From an uncultured Eubacteriales bacterium (GTDB lineage: Bacteria > Bacillota > Clostridia > Christensenellales > CAG-138), in the NCBI GenBank assembly GCA_902798825.1, contig CADBYI010000011.1, positions 1 to 64,000 on the forward strand: a stretch of 64,000 bases of DNA. The letters run 5' to 3'. Numbering within the stretch: position 1 is the stretch's first letter; each line of letters begins with the position of its first letter. Made by a program: the position numbers and the translations under genes. Below, piece after piece: positions 7,367 to 14,273 of the stretch. The notes under the pieces are model-generated. The model was not told where the DNA came from and searched no databases. It saw only the letters and a program-made list of their open reading frames with translations.

Positions 7367-8233
7367 ATGAAAAAGGCTTTCACAAAAACAGCCCTCCGGG
7401 GCGTACTGGTGCTGCTGCTCCTGGGCGCCGCCCTGTGGTTCGGACTGCCGAGCGGCAGCCGTTTCGCGGCGGCGGGCATGATCGCCCTGATCGTTCCCCT
7501 GGTGATATGGCCAAGGGGGATCTATTGTATCGTGCTGCTGGCCCTGGTGGGCATGGGCGCGTTCCTCATGACCTTCCGGGCCTCGGGCTACCACTATGCC
7601 GCCCTCCTCCCCCTGACGGCCGCAGGTCTGCTGATGGTGTTTCGATTCGGGAAGCGGTGGCTCAAGGGGCTCGTCGGCGCCGTGACGGGCCTCGCCCTGG
7701 CCCTGGTGCTGGCGGCGGAGGTGCCCATTGGATACGCCGCCCTGACCGCCACGAAGAGCGACGCCCCCTATGTGATCGTGCTGGGGGCGGCGGTCTACGG
7801 CCAGACCCCCTCCATCTCCCTTCGGCATCGGTCGGACCGGGCGGTCGAGCATTTGAGGGCCAATCCCGCCGCTTTGGCCGTCCTCTCCGGCGGACAGGGA
7901 GAAGGCGAGGACATCTCCGAGGCGGAATGCATGAGGCGGTATCTGCGGGAAAAGGGCGTGCCCCAAAGCCACATCCTCCTGGAGGACAAATCCACCTCCA
8001 CCCTGGAGAATCTGACCTTCTCCCGGGCGGTCATCGAAGGAGCCGGCGGGGACAGCAGCCATGTGGCCGTCGTGTCCAGCTCCTACCATCTATACCGTGC
8101 CCGGCGCATGGCCGCCGGTTTGGGCATGGCGGCGGACGGGCTAAAGAGCGTCGACGGCTTTCCCATCTACATGACGGGCATGTATCTGCGGGAGGCGTTG
8201 GCCGTGTGGAAGCTGTGGGTCATGGGCATATAA
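7367..8233 (+). CDS. YdcF/SanA-like DUF218 membrane protein
   Basis: Four or five N-terminal hydrophobic segments are followed by a DUF218 domain (from about residue 115) with PYVIVLGAAVYGQTPS, the LSGGQGEGEDISEAECM motif and a VVSSSYHLYRARRMA motif. E. coli relatives (ElyC, SanA, YdcF) act in envelope integrity; the exact reaction is unknown. The start is chosen at ATG 7367 because the -10 box ends 6 nt upstream; an upstream in-frame codon would overlap the promoter. Confidence 0.82.
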   Translation: MKKAFTKTALRGVLVLLLLGAALWFGLPSGSRFAAAGMIALIVPLVIWPRGIYCIVLLALVGMGAFLMTFRASGYHYAALLPLTAAGLLMVFRFGKRWLKGLVGAVTGLALALVLAAEVPIGYAALTATKSDAPYVIVLGAAVYGQTPSISLRHRSDRAVEHLRANPAALAVLSGGQGEGEDISEAECMRRYLREKGVPQSHILLEDKSTSTLENLTFSRAVIEGAGGDSSHVAVVSSSYHLYRARRMAAGLGMAADGLKSVDGFPIYMTGMYLREALAVWKLWVMGI

Positions 8234-8235
8234 AA

Positions 8236-8280
8236 GGGGGCCGGAAAGGGTTCCCCTTTCGCAGCCCCGACGCTCTTTTT
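8236..8280 (+). terminator. Terminator after the DUF218 gene
   Basis: Nested inverted repeats (GAAAGGG / CCCTTTC inside GGGGC / GCCCC) are followed by CTCTTTTT. Confidence 0.5.
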
Positions 8281-8299
8281 CGTTTTACAAAGGATCAGG

Positions 8300-9073
8300 T
8301 TAGATGCAGGTGTAGCCGCCGTCCACGGGAAGCGCGACGCCCGTGACATAGGTGGATTTCGGCGAGCAAAGGAAGATGACGCTGGTATCCAGCTCACCCT
8401 CGTGGCCATAGCGCTCCATGGGGATGGTGTCCTTGGCGTGCTGCTGGAAGAAGGGAGAGTTCAGCGTCTCTTCGGTCAGAGGCGTGTAGAAGTAGCCCGG
8501 GCAGATGGTGTTGACGGTGATCCCGTAGACCGCCCACTCGGCCGCCAGGGCACGGGTCAGATTCACCACGCCGCCCTTTGCCGCATGATAGGGCGCGGAG
8601 CCGGCAACCTTGTTGCCCACCAGGCCGTACATGGAGGAGATGTTGATGATGCGGCCGTAATGGGCGGGGATCATCGCCTGATTGGCAACGGCCCGGGCAA
8701 ACTTGAACGTGCCGAACAGGTCGATGTCGAACTCCTGCTCGAACTGCTCATCGGTGATGTTCTCCGCGTGGGCCACCGCACCGGTGCCCGCATTGTTGAT
8801 CAGAATCTCAATGCTGCCGAAGGTTTCCAGGGCCTGCTTGACCGCCTTCTCCACCTGTTCCGTGTCCGTGATGTCGCACTTGATGGGCAGGGCCCTGACG
8901 CCGTGCTGTTCGGACAGCTCCTTGCAAACCTGTTCCAGCTTGTCCAGCCGCCGGGCGACGGCCACGATGTTGCAGCCCTGATTCGCCAGGGCGTGGGCCA
9001 TCTGGACGCCCAAGCCCGTGGAGCAGCCGGTGACGATGGCTGTCTGTCCGGAAATGTCAAAAAGTTTTACCAT
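8300..9073 (-). CDS. Short-chain dehydrogenase/reductase
   Basis: Classical SDR of 257 residues. The cofactor motif TGCSTGLG is near residue 15, the structural NNAG motif near 90, and the catalytic Ser with YHAAK (Tyr-X-X-X-Lys) near 155-160; ICPGYFYTPL follows. The sequence is closest in feel to gluconate 5-dehydrogenase/2-deoxygluconate dehydrogenase types, but the substrate cannot be read from sequence. The start is ATG 9073, with AAAGGAGA 7 nt before it. Single gene. Confidence 0.88.
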   Translation of the reverse strand: MVKLFDISGQTAIVTGCSTGLGVQMAHALANQGCNIVAVARRLDKLEQVCKELSEQHGVRALPIKCDITDTEQVEKAVKQALETFGSIEILINNAGTGAVAHAENITDEQFEQEFDIDLFGTFKFARAVANQAMIPAHYGRIINISSMYGLVGNKVAGSAPYHAAKGGVVNLTRALAAEWAVYGITVNTICPGYFYTPLTEETLNSPFFQQHAKDTIPMERYGHEGELDTSVIFLCSPKSTYVTGVALPVDGGYTCI

Positions 9074-9172
9074 GTGAAAATCTCCTTTCCATGAGCGCAG
9101 TATAGTTTGTTTTACCATATGCAGGCGGCGTATGTCAAGCTGCATGGAAGCTGTAGGTATAGAGAGTGCGCG

Positions 9173-9219
9173 GCCTCCCCCCTGGGAGGCGGTTTCTTTT
9201 TTCTCCCAATGAGAAAAAA
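9173..9219. other. Two hairpins upstream of the SDR gene
   Basis: GCCTCCC / GGGAGGC with a 4-nt loop is followed by a T-rich run; then comes a second perfect 9-bp hairpin, TTTTTTCTC / GAGAAAAAA. On the + strand the first looks like a terminator, but no rightward gene precedes it. It may be a relic of a lost gene or part of the dispersed hairpin repeats seen elsewhere in this window. Confidence 0.35.
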
Positions 9220-9225
9220 ATAACA

Positions 9226-9292
9226 GTCTCCCTCTCCTTTTCCTTCCCATTTTCCTTTTCTTTTTCCTTTTTCAGTTTCCTTTTCCTTTTCA
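9226..9292. repeat. Polypyrimidine/polypurine tract
   Basis: About 65 bp of almost pure C/T on the + strand, built from imperfect repeats of CCTTTT-like units. It lies between the SDR start and the rluB terminator. It encodes only lysine/glutamate-rich shadow peptides and is not a credible gene. Confidence 0.6.
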
Positions 9293-9303
9293 TTAGGTTC
9301 TGC

Positions 9304-9346
9304 AAAAAAAGAACCACTGGTTTCTTTCCGTGAGGAACCAGTGGTT
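9304..9346 (-). terminator. Terminator of the gerW-dacF-rluB operon
   Basis: A 13-bp stem built on AACCACTGGTT / AACCAGTGGTT is followed leftward by seven T residues, directly after the rluB stop codon. Confidence 0.85.
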
Positions 9347-9353
9347 TTATATT

Positions 9354-10073
9354 TTATTCCTTCGCGGCTTTCAGGAGCGAATCGATCTCCCTGTCGGTGA
9401 GATACCGCCACTGGCCGCTTTTCAGGTCCCCCAGGGTGAGGGGCCCGTAGCCCTCCCGTTTGAGGCGAAGGGTCCTGTGGCCCACGGCCTCCAGCATCCG
9501 GCGGATCTGCCGGTTTCGCCCCTCGTGGATGGTGATGGAAAGGCCCGTGTCCCCCTTCTGATTGGTGGTGGTGTAGTTGATCCGGGCAGGGGCGGTCATG
9601 CCGTCCTCCAGCATGACGCCGTTGACGAGCTGGGCCTGCTGGCCGGCGGTCAGCTTCCCGTCGCAGACGGCGTAATAGGTCTTCTCCACCTTGAATTTGG
9701 GGTGGGTCATCTTGTTGCACAGCTCCCCGTCGTTGGTCATGAGGAGCAGCCCCTCGGAGTTCAGGTCCAGGCGGCCGATGTTGTAGAGCCGCTCCGGTAT
9801 CTCGGTGAAGAAGTCCTGGACGGTCCTGCGGCCCTCCGGGTCCGAGCTGGAGCAGATGACGCCCCGGGGGTTATAGAAGAGGATGACGATCCGCTTTTGG
9901 TCGGCCGCAACGGGCTTCCCGTCCAGCAGCACCCTATCCCCCTCCTCCACGGACATACCCAAGGTGGCCACGGTGCCATTCACCGTGACCCGGCCCGCCT
10001 CGATGAGCTTCTCCGAGGCCCGGCGGGAGGCCACCCCCGCCGACGCCAGATATTTTTGCAATCGCTCCCCCAT
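9354..10073 (-). CDS. rluB: 23S rRNA pseudouridine synthase, RluB/RsuA family
   Basis: Makes pseudouridine in rRNA. An N-terminal S4 RNA-binding domain (RLQKYLASAGVASRRASEKLI) is followed by the catalytic domain with the active-site GRLDLNSEGLLLMTNDG stretch (Asp in GRLD) and the GRNRQIRRM family motif. 239 residues, normal length. Last gene of the DUF2953-gerW-dacF-rluB operon, 15 nt after dacF. This neighbourhood is conserved in Clostridia. Confidence 0.92.
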   Translation of the reverse strand: MGERLQKYLASAGVASRRASEKLIEAGRVTVNGTVATLGMSVEEGDRVLLDGKPVAADQKRIVILFYNPRGVICSSSDPEGRRTVQDFFTEIPERLYNIGRLDLNSEGLLLMTNDGELCNKMTHPKFKVEKTYYAVCDGKLTAGQQAQLVNGVMLEDGMTAPARINYTTTNQKGDTGLSITIHEGRNRQIRRMLEAVGHRTLRLKREGYGPLTLGDLKSGQWRYLTDREIDSLLKAAKE

Positions 10074-10088
10074 GCGCTTTCCTTTCTG

Positions 10089-11204
10089 TCAGGCGAGGTA
10101 TGCGCCCATGACCCGCCGGAAGAACCAGCCCAGGGTCAAAGGCTCCGCCCCCTCCCGGGTAAACAGCGGAACGGAGCTCACTATCTCCCCGTTGACGACG
10201 AGGACGGCTTCTCCCGCCGGCGTGCCCGGCTCCACCGGAGCCGTCAGACTGTCCGCCAGGCGAAGGTCCAGCCTGATCCGGTCCTGTCCGTCCCCCCTGA
10301 CGGGATACAGTATACCCTCTTTCGCGGCCACAGGCAACGCTTTTTTCCTGCCGCCTACCACGGGGACCGTCCCCAGGGGTTCCTCCGAGTCCAGGAAGGT
10401 TCGCAGTTCGTAGGCCGAAAAGCCCCCGTCCAGGATCCTTTTCGCGTCGCCCCACATATCGGGGGCGTTCAGCACCGCGCCGACGAGCAGCATCCCCTCC
10501 CGTCGGGCGGCGAAGCACAGGCACCGCCCCGCCTTCCTGGTGAAGCCCGTTTTGACGCCGCAGCCTCCGGGGACCTCCGTCAGCATCCGGTTCTTGGTTC
10601 TGAAGGTCCGAACCCGATCGCCGGTGGAGGTGGTGTAGCGCTCGGTCGTCACCAGCTCCCGAAAGAGGGGCAGCTCCATGGCCGCCGCCCCCAGGCGGCA
10701 AAGGTCCAGGGCGCTGGTGTAATGGGCCGGGTCGTGGAGGCCGTTGGGGTTCACGAAATGGGTGTCGTCAAGGCCCAGGGCCGCCGCTTTGGCGTTCATC
10801 CGCTCCGCGAAGGCCTCCACGGACCCAGCGGCGTGGATGGCGAGGGCCACGGCGGCGTCGTTGCCGCTCTGCATCATAAGGCCGTAGAGCAGGTCCCTTA
10901 GGCTCATCCGCTCCCCCGCCTCGAGATGCAGGGAGGAGCCCTCGGTGCCCGCCGCCCGGGGGTCCACGGCGATCTGGGTGTCCAAGTCCTCCCCCGCCTC
11001 CAATAGGAGCAGGGCGGTCATGATCTTGGTGGTGCTGGCCATGGGGAGCCTGTCGCGCTCATGTTCCCCCAGCAGGAGCCGCCCGCTGCCCGCTTCCACC
11101 AGGGCCCATCCCCTGGCGGTGATCCGCTCCTCCTTTTGGGCCGCCCGGGCCTCCGCAGGCAGGAGCAGCAGCAGGGCAAAGAGCAGGAGCCGGACCCGTC
11201 TCAC
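10089..11204 (-). CDS. dacF: D-alanyl-D-alanine carboxypeptidase (DacF type)
   Basis: Penicillin-binding DD-carboxypeptidase acting on peptidoglycan stem peptides. A signal peptide ends near AEARA (residue 21). The catalytic motifs STTK (57-60), SGN (113-115) and KTG (218-220) are all intact. A C-terminal beta-rich domain and a short hydrophobic tail suit membrane attachment. Its position next to gerW suggests a role in spore cortex, as for B. subtilis DacF, but a vegetative role is not excluded. It overlaps the gerW stop by 4 nt. Confidence 0.9.
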   Translation of the reverse strand: MRRVRLLLFALLLLLPAEARAAQKEERITARGWALVEAGSGRLLLGEHERDRLPMASTTKIMTALLLLEAGEDLDTQIAVDPRAAGTEGSSLHLEAGERMSLRDLLYGLMMQSGNDAAVALAIHAAGSVEAFAERMNAKAAALGLDDTHFVNPNGLHDPAHYTSALDLCRLGAAAMELPLFRELVTTERYTTSTGDRVRTFRTKNRMLTEVPGGCGVKTGFTRKAGRCLCFAARREGMLLVGAVLNAPDMWGDAKRILDGGFSAYELRTFLDSEEPLGTVPVVGGRKKALPVAAKEGILYPVRGDGQDRIRLDLRLADSLTAPVEPGTPAGEAVLVVNGEIVSSVPLFTREGAEPLTLGWFFRRVMGAYLA

Positions 11205-11611
11205 CAGGTGTCCCCCTCGGTCTCCCGCTCCTTCTGCTGCCGGCTCATTTTGACCTCCTGCACCAGCCGGGGCAGCTGCCCCACCAGCCGATCCAGGGTG
11301 GAATCATAGTTGGCGGGGACCACCGTGACCCCCTCCTCCGTGGTGACCAAAAAGGCCTTGGGGGTCATGGACACGCCGGCCACGGCGGTGCCCAGGAAGG
11401 GGAAAGCCTTCTGCTCCGCCAGGGCGGCCCCGGCCACCTTGCCCCCGGGGGCGTACTCTCCGCCGCCGGAGAAGAAGCCGAAGCATATTTTGGACACGGG
11501 CACCACCACCCCGTCCCCCGCCGGGATGGGCTCGCCCACGATGGTGTTCACGTCCACGATGGTCTTCAAGCGGGCCATGGTGGTCTCGATGATGGATTCA
11601 ACGCTTTGCAT
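11201..11611 (-). CDS. ytfJ: Sporulation protein GerW (YtfJ)
   Basis: 136 residues matching the GerW/YtfJ family: VNTIVGEPIPAGDGVVVPVSK, then a Gly-rich FGFFSGGGEYAP segment and a C-terminal GVTVVPANYDSTLDRL block. In B. subtilis it is a forespore protein needed for normal germination. The start is placed at ATG 11611, with AAGGA about 10 nt upstream; the longer reading frame would extend far into DUF2953. It overlaps the 3' end of the DUF2953 gene by 14 nt, matching the ytfI-ytfJ pair of Bacillus. Confidence 0.9.
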   Translation of the reverse strand: MQSVESIIETTMARLKTIVDVNTIVGEPIPAGDGVVVPVSKICFGFFSGGGEYAPGGKVAGAALAEQKAFPFLGTAVAGVSMTPKAFLVTTEEGVTVVPANYDSTLDRLVGQLPRLVQEVKMSRQQKERETEGDTW

Positions 11612-12104
11612 GTTGTGTTTTTCCTTTCCGATATTCGAGGATATTCTGTGCCAGGACAAAGCGGCCTATTCCCGAAAGCCCCAAGGCGCAGATGGTTTTG
11701 TCGAAGCAGGGGACGGGCCGCAGGGTCAGCTCCGCCCGGAGGGATCGCGAAAGCGTTTCAAGAAGCGTATACGCAAGGCCCAAAGCCTCCACGGTGGCGG
11801 CCCCGTCCCCCTCCAGGCCCACGTGGAGGGTGGCGGCCAGCCGCACATCCCGGAGGACGGGCCGAAAGCCGCCCCGCCTCCCTTTTGGGCCGGTAAGGGG
11901 CCTGCGCCGGCCCCGGCCATCCAGCCGCCAGAGGGTCAGATAGGGGGTCTGGAGGAAGTCCCCCTCCAGCCGAAGCCGAAAAAGGGAGGCTGCCACCACC
12001 TCCGCCCGGCCCGAAGTGGGGCTCAGCCGGGCGTCCAGCCGGAGGCTGAAGGGCCAGAAGAGCAGATACAGCCCCGTCAACACCCCCGCAACAAGCATGA
12101 TCAT
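11598..12104 (-). CDS. DUF2953 family protein (YtfI-like)
   Basis: An N-terminal transmembrane helix (IMLVAGVLTGLYLLFWPFSL) precedes a beta-rich domain and a C-terminal block containing GRFVLAQNILEY. DUF2953 proteins sit directly upstream of gerW/ytfJ in many spore formers. Function unknown; a sporulation link is inferred from context. The start is uncertain: ATG 12104 or a GTG at 12140. ATG is preferred because it places the membrane helix at the N-terminus. Confidence 0.75.
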   Translation of the reverse strand: MIMLVAGVLTGLYLLFWPFSLRLDARLSPTSGRAEVVAASLFRLRLEGDFLQTPYLTLWRLDGRGRRRPLTGPKGRRGGFRPVLRDVRLAATLHVGLEGDGAATVEALGLAYTLLETLSRSLRAELTLRPVPCFDKTICALGLSGIGRFVLAQNILEYRKGKTQHAKR

Positions 12105-12187
12105 GGTATCAGTCTGCCCCTGTGGCCGCCTTTCACGCACGGTTTCCCATCTTTTTCACAATTCGATCATGCACAGGCGCGGATTTC

Positions 12188-12196
12188 TGCTATAAT
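12188..12196 (+). promoter_or_regulatory. Extended -10 promoter of the DUF5685 operon
   Basis: TGCTATAAT is a perfect extended -10. No good -35 is seen. It predicts a leader of only about 10 nt before the ATG at 12214, with a weak GAGG as the only SD candidate. Confidence 0.65.
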
Positions 12197-12213
12197 ACCC
12201 CTATTGAGGCTGT

Positions 12214-13059
12214 ATGTTTGGGTATATCGGGACAATCGAGTCGGAGCTGAAGGTGCGGGAGGCGGCCAGCTATAAAAGCTGGTATTGCGGCCTGTGCCAA
12301 TGCATGAAGCGCCGCTACGGCCCCTTCTGTACCCTGTTTCTCCAGTATGACTGCGCGTTCCTGGCCCTGCTCTTTTCGGGGGAGCTGGGGGAAGCGGTGG
12401 ACGCCAAGCGCTGCCACTGCCTCCATCGATGCCATGACCCCCAGCGCAAGTACCGGCTGGAGACGCCGGCCCTGCGGTTTGCCGCGGCGGTGAACGTACT
12501 GCTTGCCTATTATAAATGCTATGACGACTGGCGGGACGAACGGGACCTCAAGAAGGGCGCCGCCGCCCTGCTTTTGAAGGGAGCGGTGAAGCGGGCCGGC
12601 CGGGACTATCCGGCGCTCCTGGAGCGAACGCGTCAGTTTTACGCCGACCAGGCCCGGATGGAGGAAAGCGACGGACGGCCGGACGCCGCGGCGGACCCTA
12701 CGGGCCGGTATCTGGAGTCCCTGGCGGATATGCTCCCCTTCCCGGAGGCGGAGAAGACGCCCCTGAAGTGGCTCCTGTACAACCTGGGCCGGTGGATCTA
12801 TCTCATGGACGCCTGGGACGATCGGGAGAAGGACCAAAAGAAGGGGACCTTCAACCCCTATCTCATGGCGAACACCTCGAAGGAGGACGCGGCCTTCGGG
12901 CTGTACGCCTCGTTGGAGGAGGCCCACAAGGCCTTCGATCTGCTCAGCCCCAGCCGAGACGGGGGGCTGATGGAAAACGTGTTGACCCTGGGGTGCCCGG
13001 AGCGCACCCGGCGGGTGCTGGAGAAGACGGACAAGGAGGAAGGCCATGAATCCCTATAA
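12214..13059 (+). CDS. DUF5685 family protein
   Basis: 281 residues. The N-terminus MFGYIGTIESELKVRE followed by YKSWYCGLCQCM is the family signature, and a second Cys/His cluster (KRCHCLHRCHD) sits near residue 70. The rest is helical, with an acidic DAWDDREKD block. No catalytic fold is recognised; the Cys/His pattern suggests metal binding, which is inference. It overlaps the J-protein gene by 14 nt, so the two are translationally coupled; this pairing recurs in related Clostridia. Confidence 0.8.
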   Translation: MFGYIGTIESELKVREAASYKSWYCGLCQCMKRRYGPFCTLFLQYDCAFLALLFSGELGEAVDAKRCHCLHRCHDPQRKYRLETPALRFAAAVNVLLAYYKCYDDWRDERDLKKGAAALLLKGAVKRAGRDYPALLERTRQFYADQARMEESDGRPDAAADPTGRYLESLADMLPFPEAEKTPLKWLLYNLGRWIYLMDAWDDREKDQKKGTFNPYLMANTSKEDAAFGLYASLEEAHKAFDLLSPSRDGGLMENVLTLGCPERTRRVLEKTDKEEGHESL

Positions 13060-13690
13060 GGTGCTGGGCGTCAGCGAGAACGCCACCCAGGAGGAGATCC
13101 GCAAGGCCTATTTGGCCCTGGTGAAGAAGTATCACCCGGACCGCTATGCCGACGGGCCCATGAGGGACATGGCCAACGAGAAGCTCAAGGAGATCAACCA
13201 GGCCTATGAGCTGCTGACCAAGAAGAAGGAGAGCGCCGGATACGGCGGCTCCTCCAACTACGGCGGCTACAGCGCCTACGGCCAGAGCACCCATGGCCAG
13301 GGCGGCTACTGGCAGAACCAGGGGAGCTACGCCGGGGAGTACGCCCAGCAGTTCTCCCGGGTCCGCAGCTACTTCGCCCAAAACAATCTGAACGCCGCCC
13401 GGTCCATTCTGGACGGCATCCCCCTGCACAACGCCGAGTGGCACTATCTCTACGGCATCCTCTACTTCCGCTGGGGCTGGTATGACCAGGCCCGGCAGCA
13501 CCTTTCCATGGCCTGCAGCATGGAGCCGGGGAACATGGAGTATCAGAACGCCTATACCACCGTCATGAACACGGGCCGGTCCTATTCCAACGGGCCCATC
13601 AACATGGGCGGGCAGGAGTGCGATATGTGCGACTGGTGCTCCACCATGCTGTGTCTCAACTGTCTGTGTAACTGCGGAGGCTGCCACTGA
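13046..13690 (+). CDS. J-domain protein with TPR-like middle and Cys-rich tail
   Basis: The J domain covers residues 1-65 with the essential HPD motif (KKYHPDRYADG), so it should recruit an Hsp70. A Gly/Tyr/Ser/Gln-rich linker (about 70-110) follows, then two helical repeats resembling TPR units (LNAARSILDGIP...WHYLYGILYFRWGWYDQARQHL). The final 25 residues hold eight cysteines in CxxC-type spacing. It is not DnaJ itself: there is no standard zinc-finger domain. It sits between the DUF5685 gene and a membrane protein gene, overlapping both; a dedicated co-chaperone role is inferred. Confidence 0.85.
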   Translation: MNPYKVLGVSENATQEEIRKAYLALVKKYHPDRYADGPMRDMANEKLKEINQAYELLTKKKESAGYGGSSNYGGYSAYGQSTHGQGGYWQNQGSYAGEYAQQFSRVRSYFAQNNLNAARSILDGIPLHNAEWHYLYGILYFRWGWYDQARQHLSMACSMEPGNMEYQNAYTTVMNTGRSYSNGPINMGGQECDMCDWCSTMLCLNCLCNCGGCH

Positions 13691-14226
13691 TGGAGAAAAA
13701 GAAGCTGCCGCTGAGCCGCCGGCTGTCATTGGGCGCCATGGTGGCGGCCCTGACGCTGCTGTTTCTCTATGCCTCCGAGGTGCTGACGGGGTTTCGGTTT
13801 TTGTGCGCCGCCGTCAGCGGGCTGTTCATCGTGATCCTGACGGAGGAGGACCTGTTCGGCACGGCCTGGCTGTGCTTTCTGACGGTCAGCGTCCTGGGCT
13901 TCGTTCTCTGTCCCGACCGCATGAGCTGGTTCTTGTATGTTTCTCTCATCGGCCACTACGGCATCGTGCGCCGGTTCTTCCGCAAGTTCATCACCGTCCC
14001 CGCCGTCCGGTCGCTGTTCACCGTCCTCTACTGCAATCTCGGCGCCGCCCTGGGCCTGTGGGCCATCCATACCGTGGCCGGGGTGGACGCGCTGCAGCAG
14101 CTCCCGGACATACCCATCGTGGTGCTGATCCTCATCGTGGAGGCGGTGTTCTTCCTGCTGGACATCCTCTACGAGGCCGCCGTCAATCTGTATCTGAAGC
14201 GGGTGCGCCGATTCCTCCTTCGATAG
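13690..14226 (+). CDS. Hypothetical membrane protein of the DUF5685/J-protein operon
   Basis: 178 residues, five to six hydrophobic segments, basic N- and C-terminal ends (MEKKKLPLSRRLS and KRVRRFLLR). I recognise no named family. It shares one base with the J-protein stop codon (TGATG), so it is coupled to it, and is presumably the membrane partner of the two upstream products. Confidence 0.7.
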   Translation: MEKKKLPLSRRLSLGAMVAALTLLFLYASEVLTGFRFLCAAVSGLFIVILTEEDLFGTAWLCFLTVSVLGFVLCPDRMSWFLYVSLIGHYGIVRRFFRKFITVPAVRSLFTVLYCNLGAALGLWAIHTVAGVDALQQLPDIPIVVLILIVEAVFFLLDILYEAAVNLYLKRVRRFLLR

Positions 14227-14255
14227 CATATCGATCCGTCTTTCGTCCCATACTA
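14226..14255 (+). promoter_or_regulatory. Forespore-type (sigma-G/F-like) promoter of the PBP gene
   Basis: GCATA, 18 nt, CATACTA is a close match to the Bacillus sigma-G consensus (GnATA, 17-18, CATnnTA). The -10 ends 7 nt before the ATG at 14263 and no SD is present, so the message would be leaderless. Confidence 0.5.
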
Positions 14256-14273
14256 AGCCATCATGGGACGAAA
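14241..14273 (+). promoter_or_regulatory. Inverted repeat enclosing the PBP start codon
   Basis: TTTCGTCCCAT pairs perfectly (11 bp) with ATGGGACGAAA, the first codons of the gene, around an 11-nt loop. On a transcript starting further upstream, for example readthrough from the previous operon, this would hide the start codon. Confidence 0.55.

Noticed and set aside
9112..9320. Lys/Glu-rich small frames across the polypyrimidine tract
   Set aside because: They are translations of a simple-sequence tract and run through the rluB terminator.
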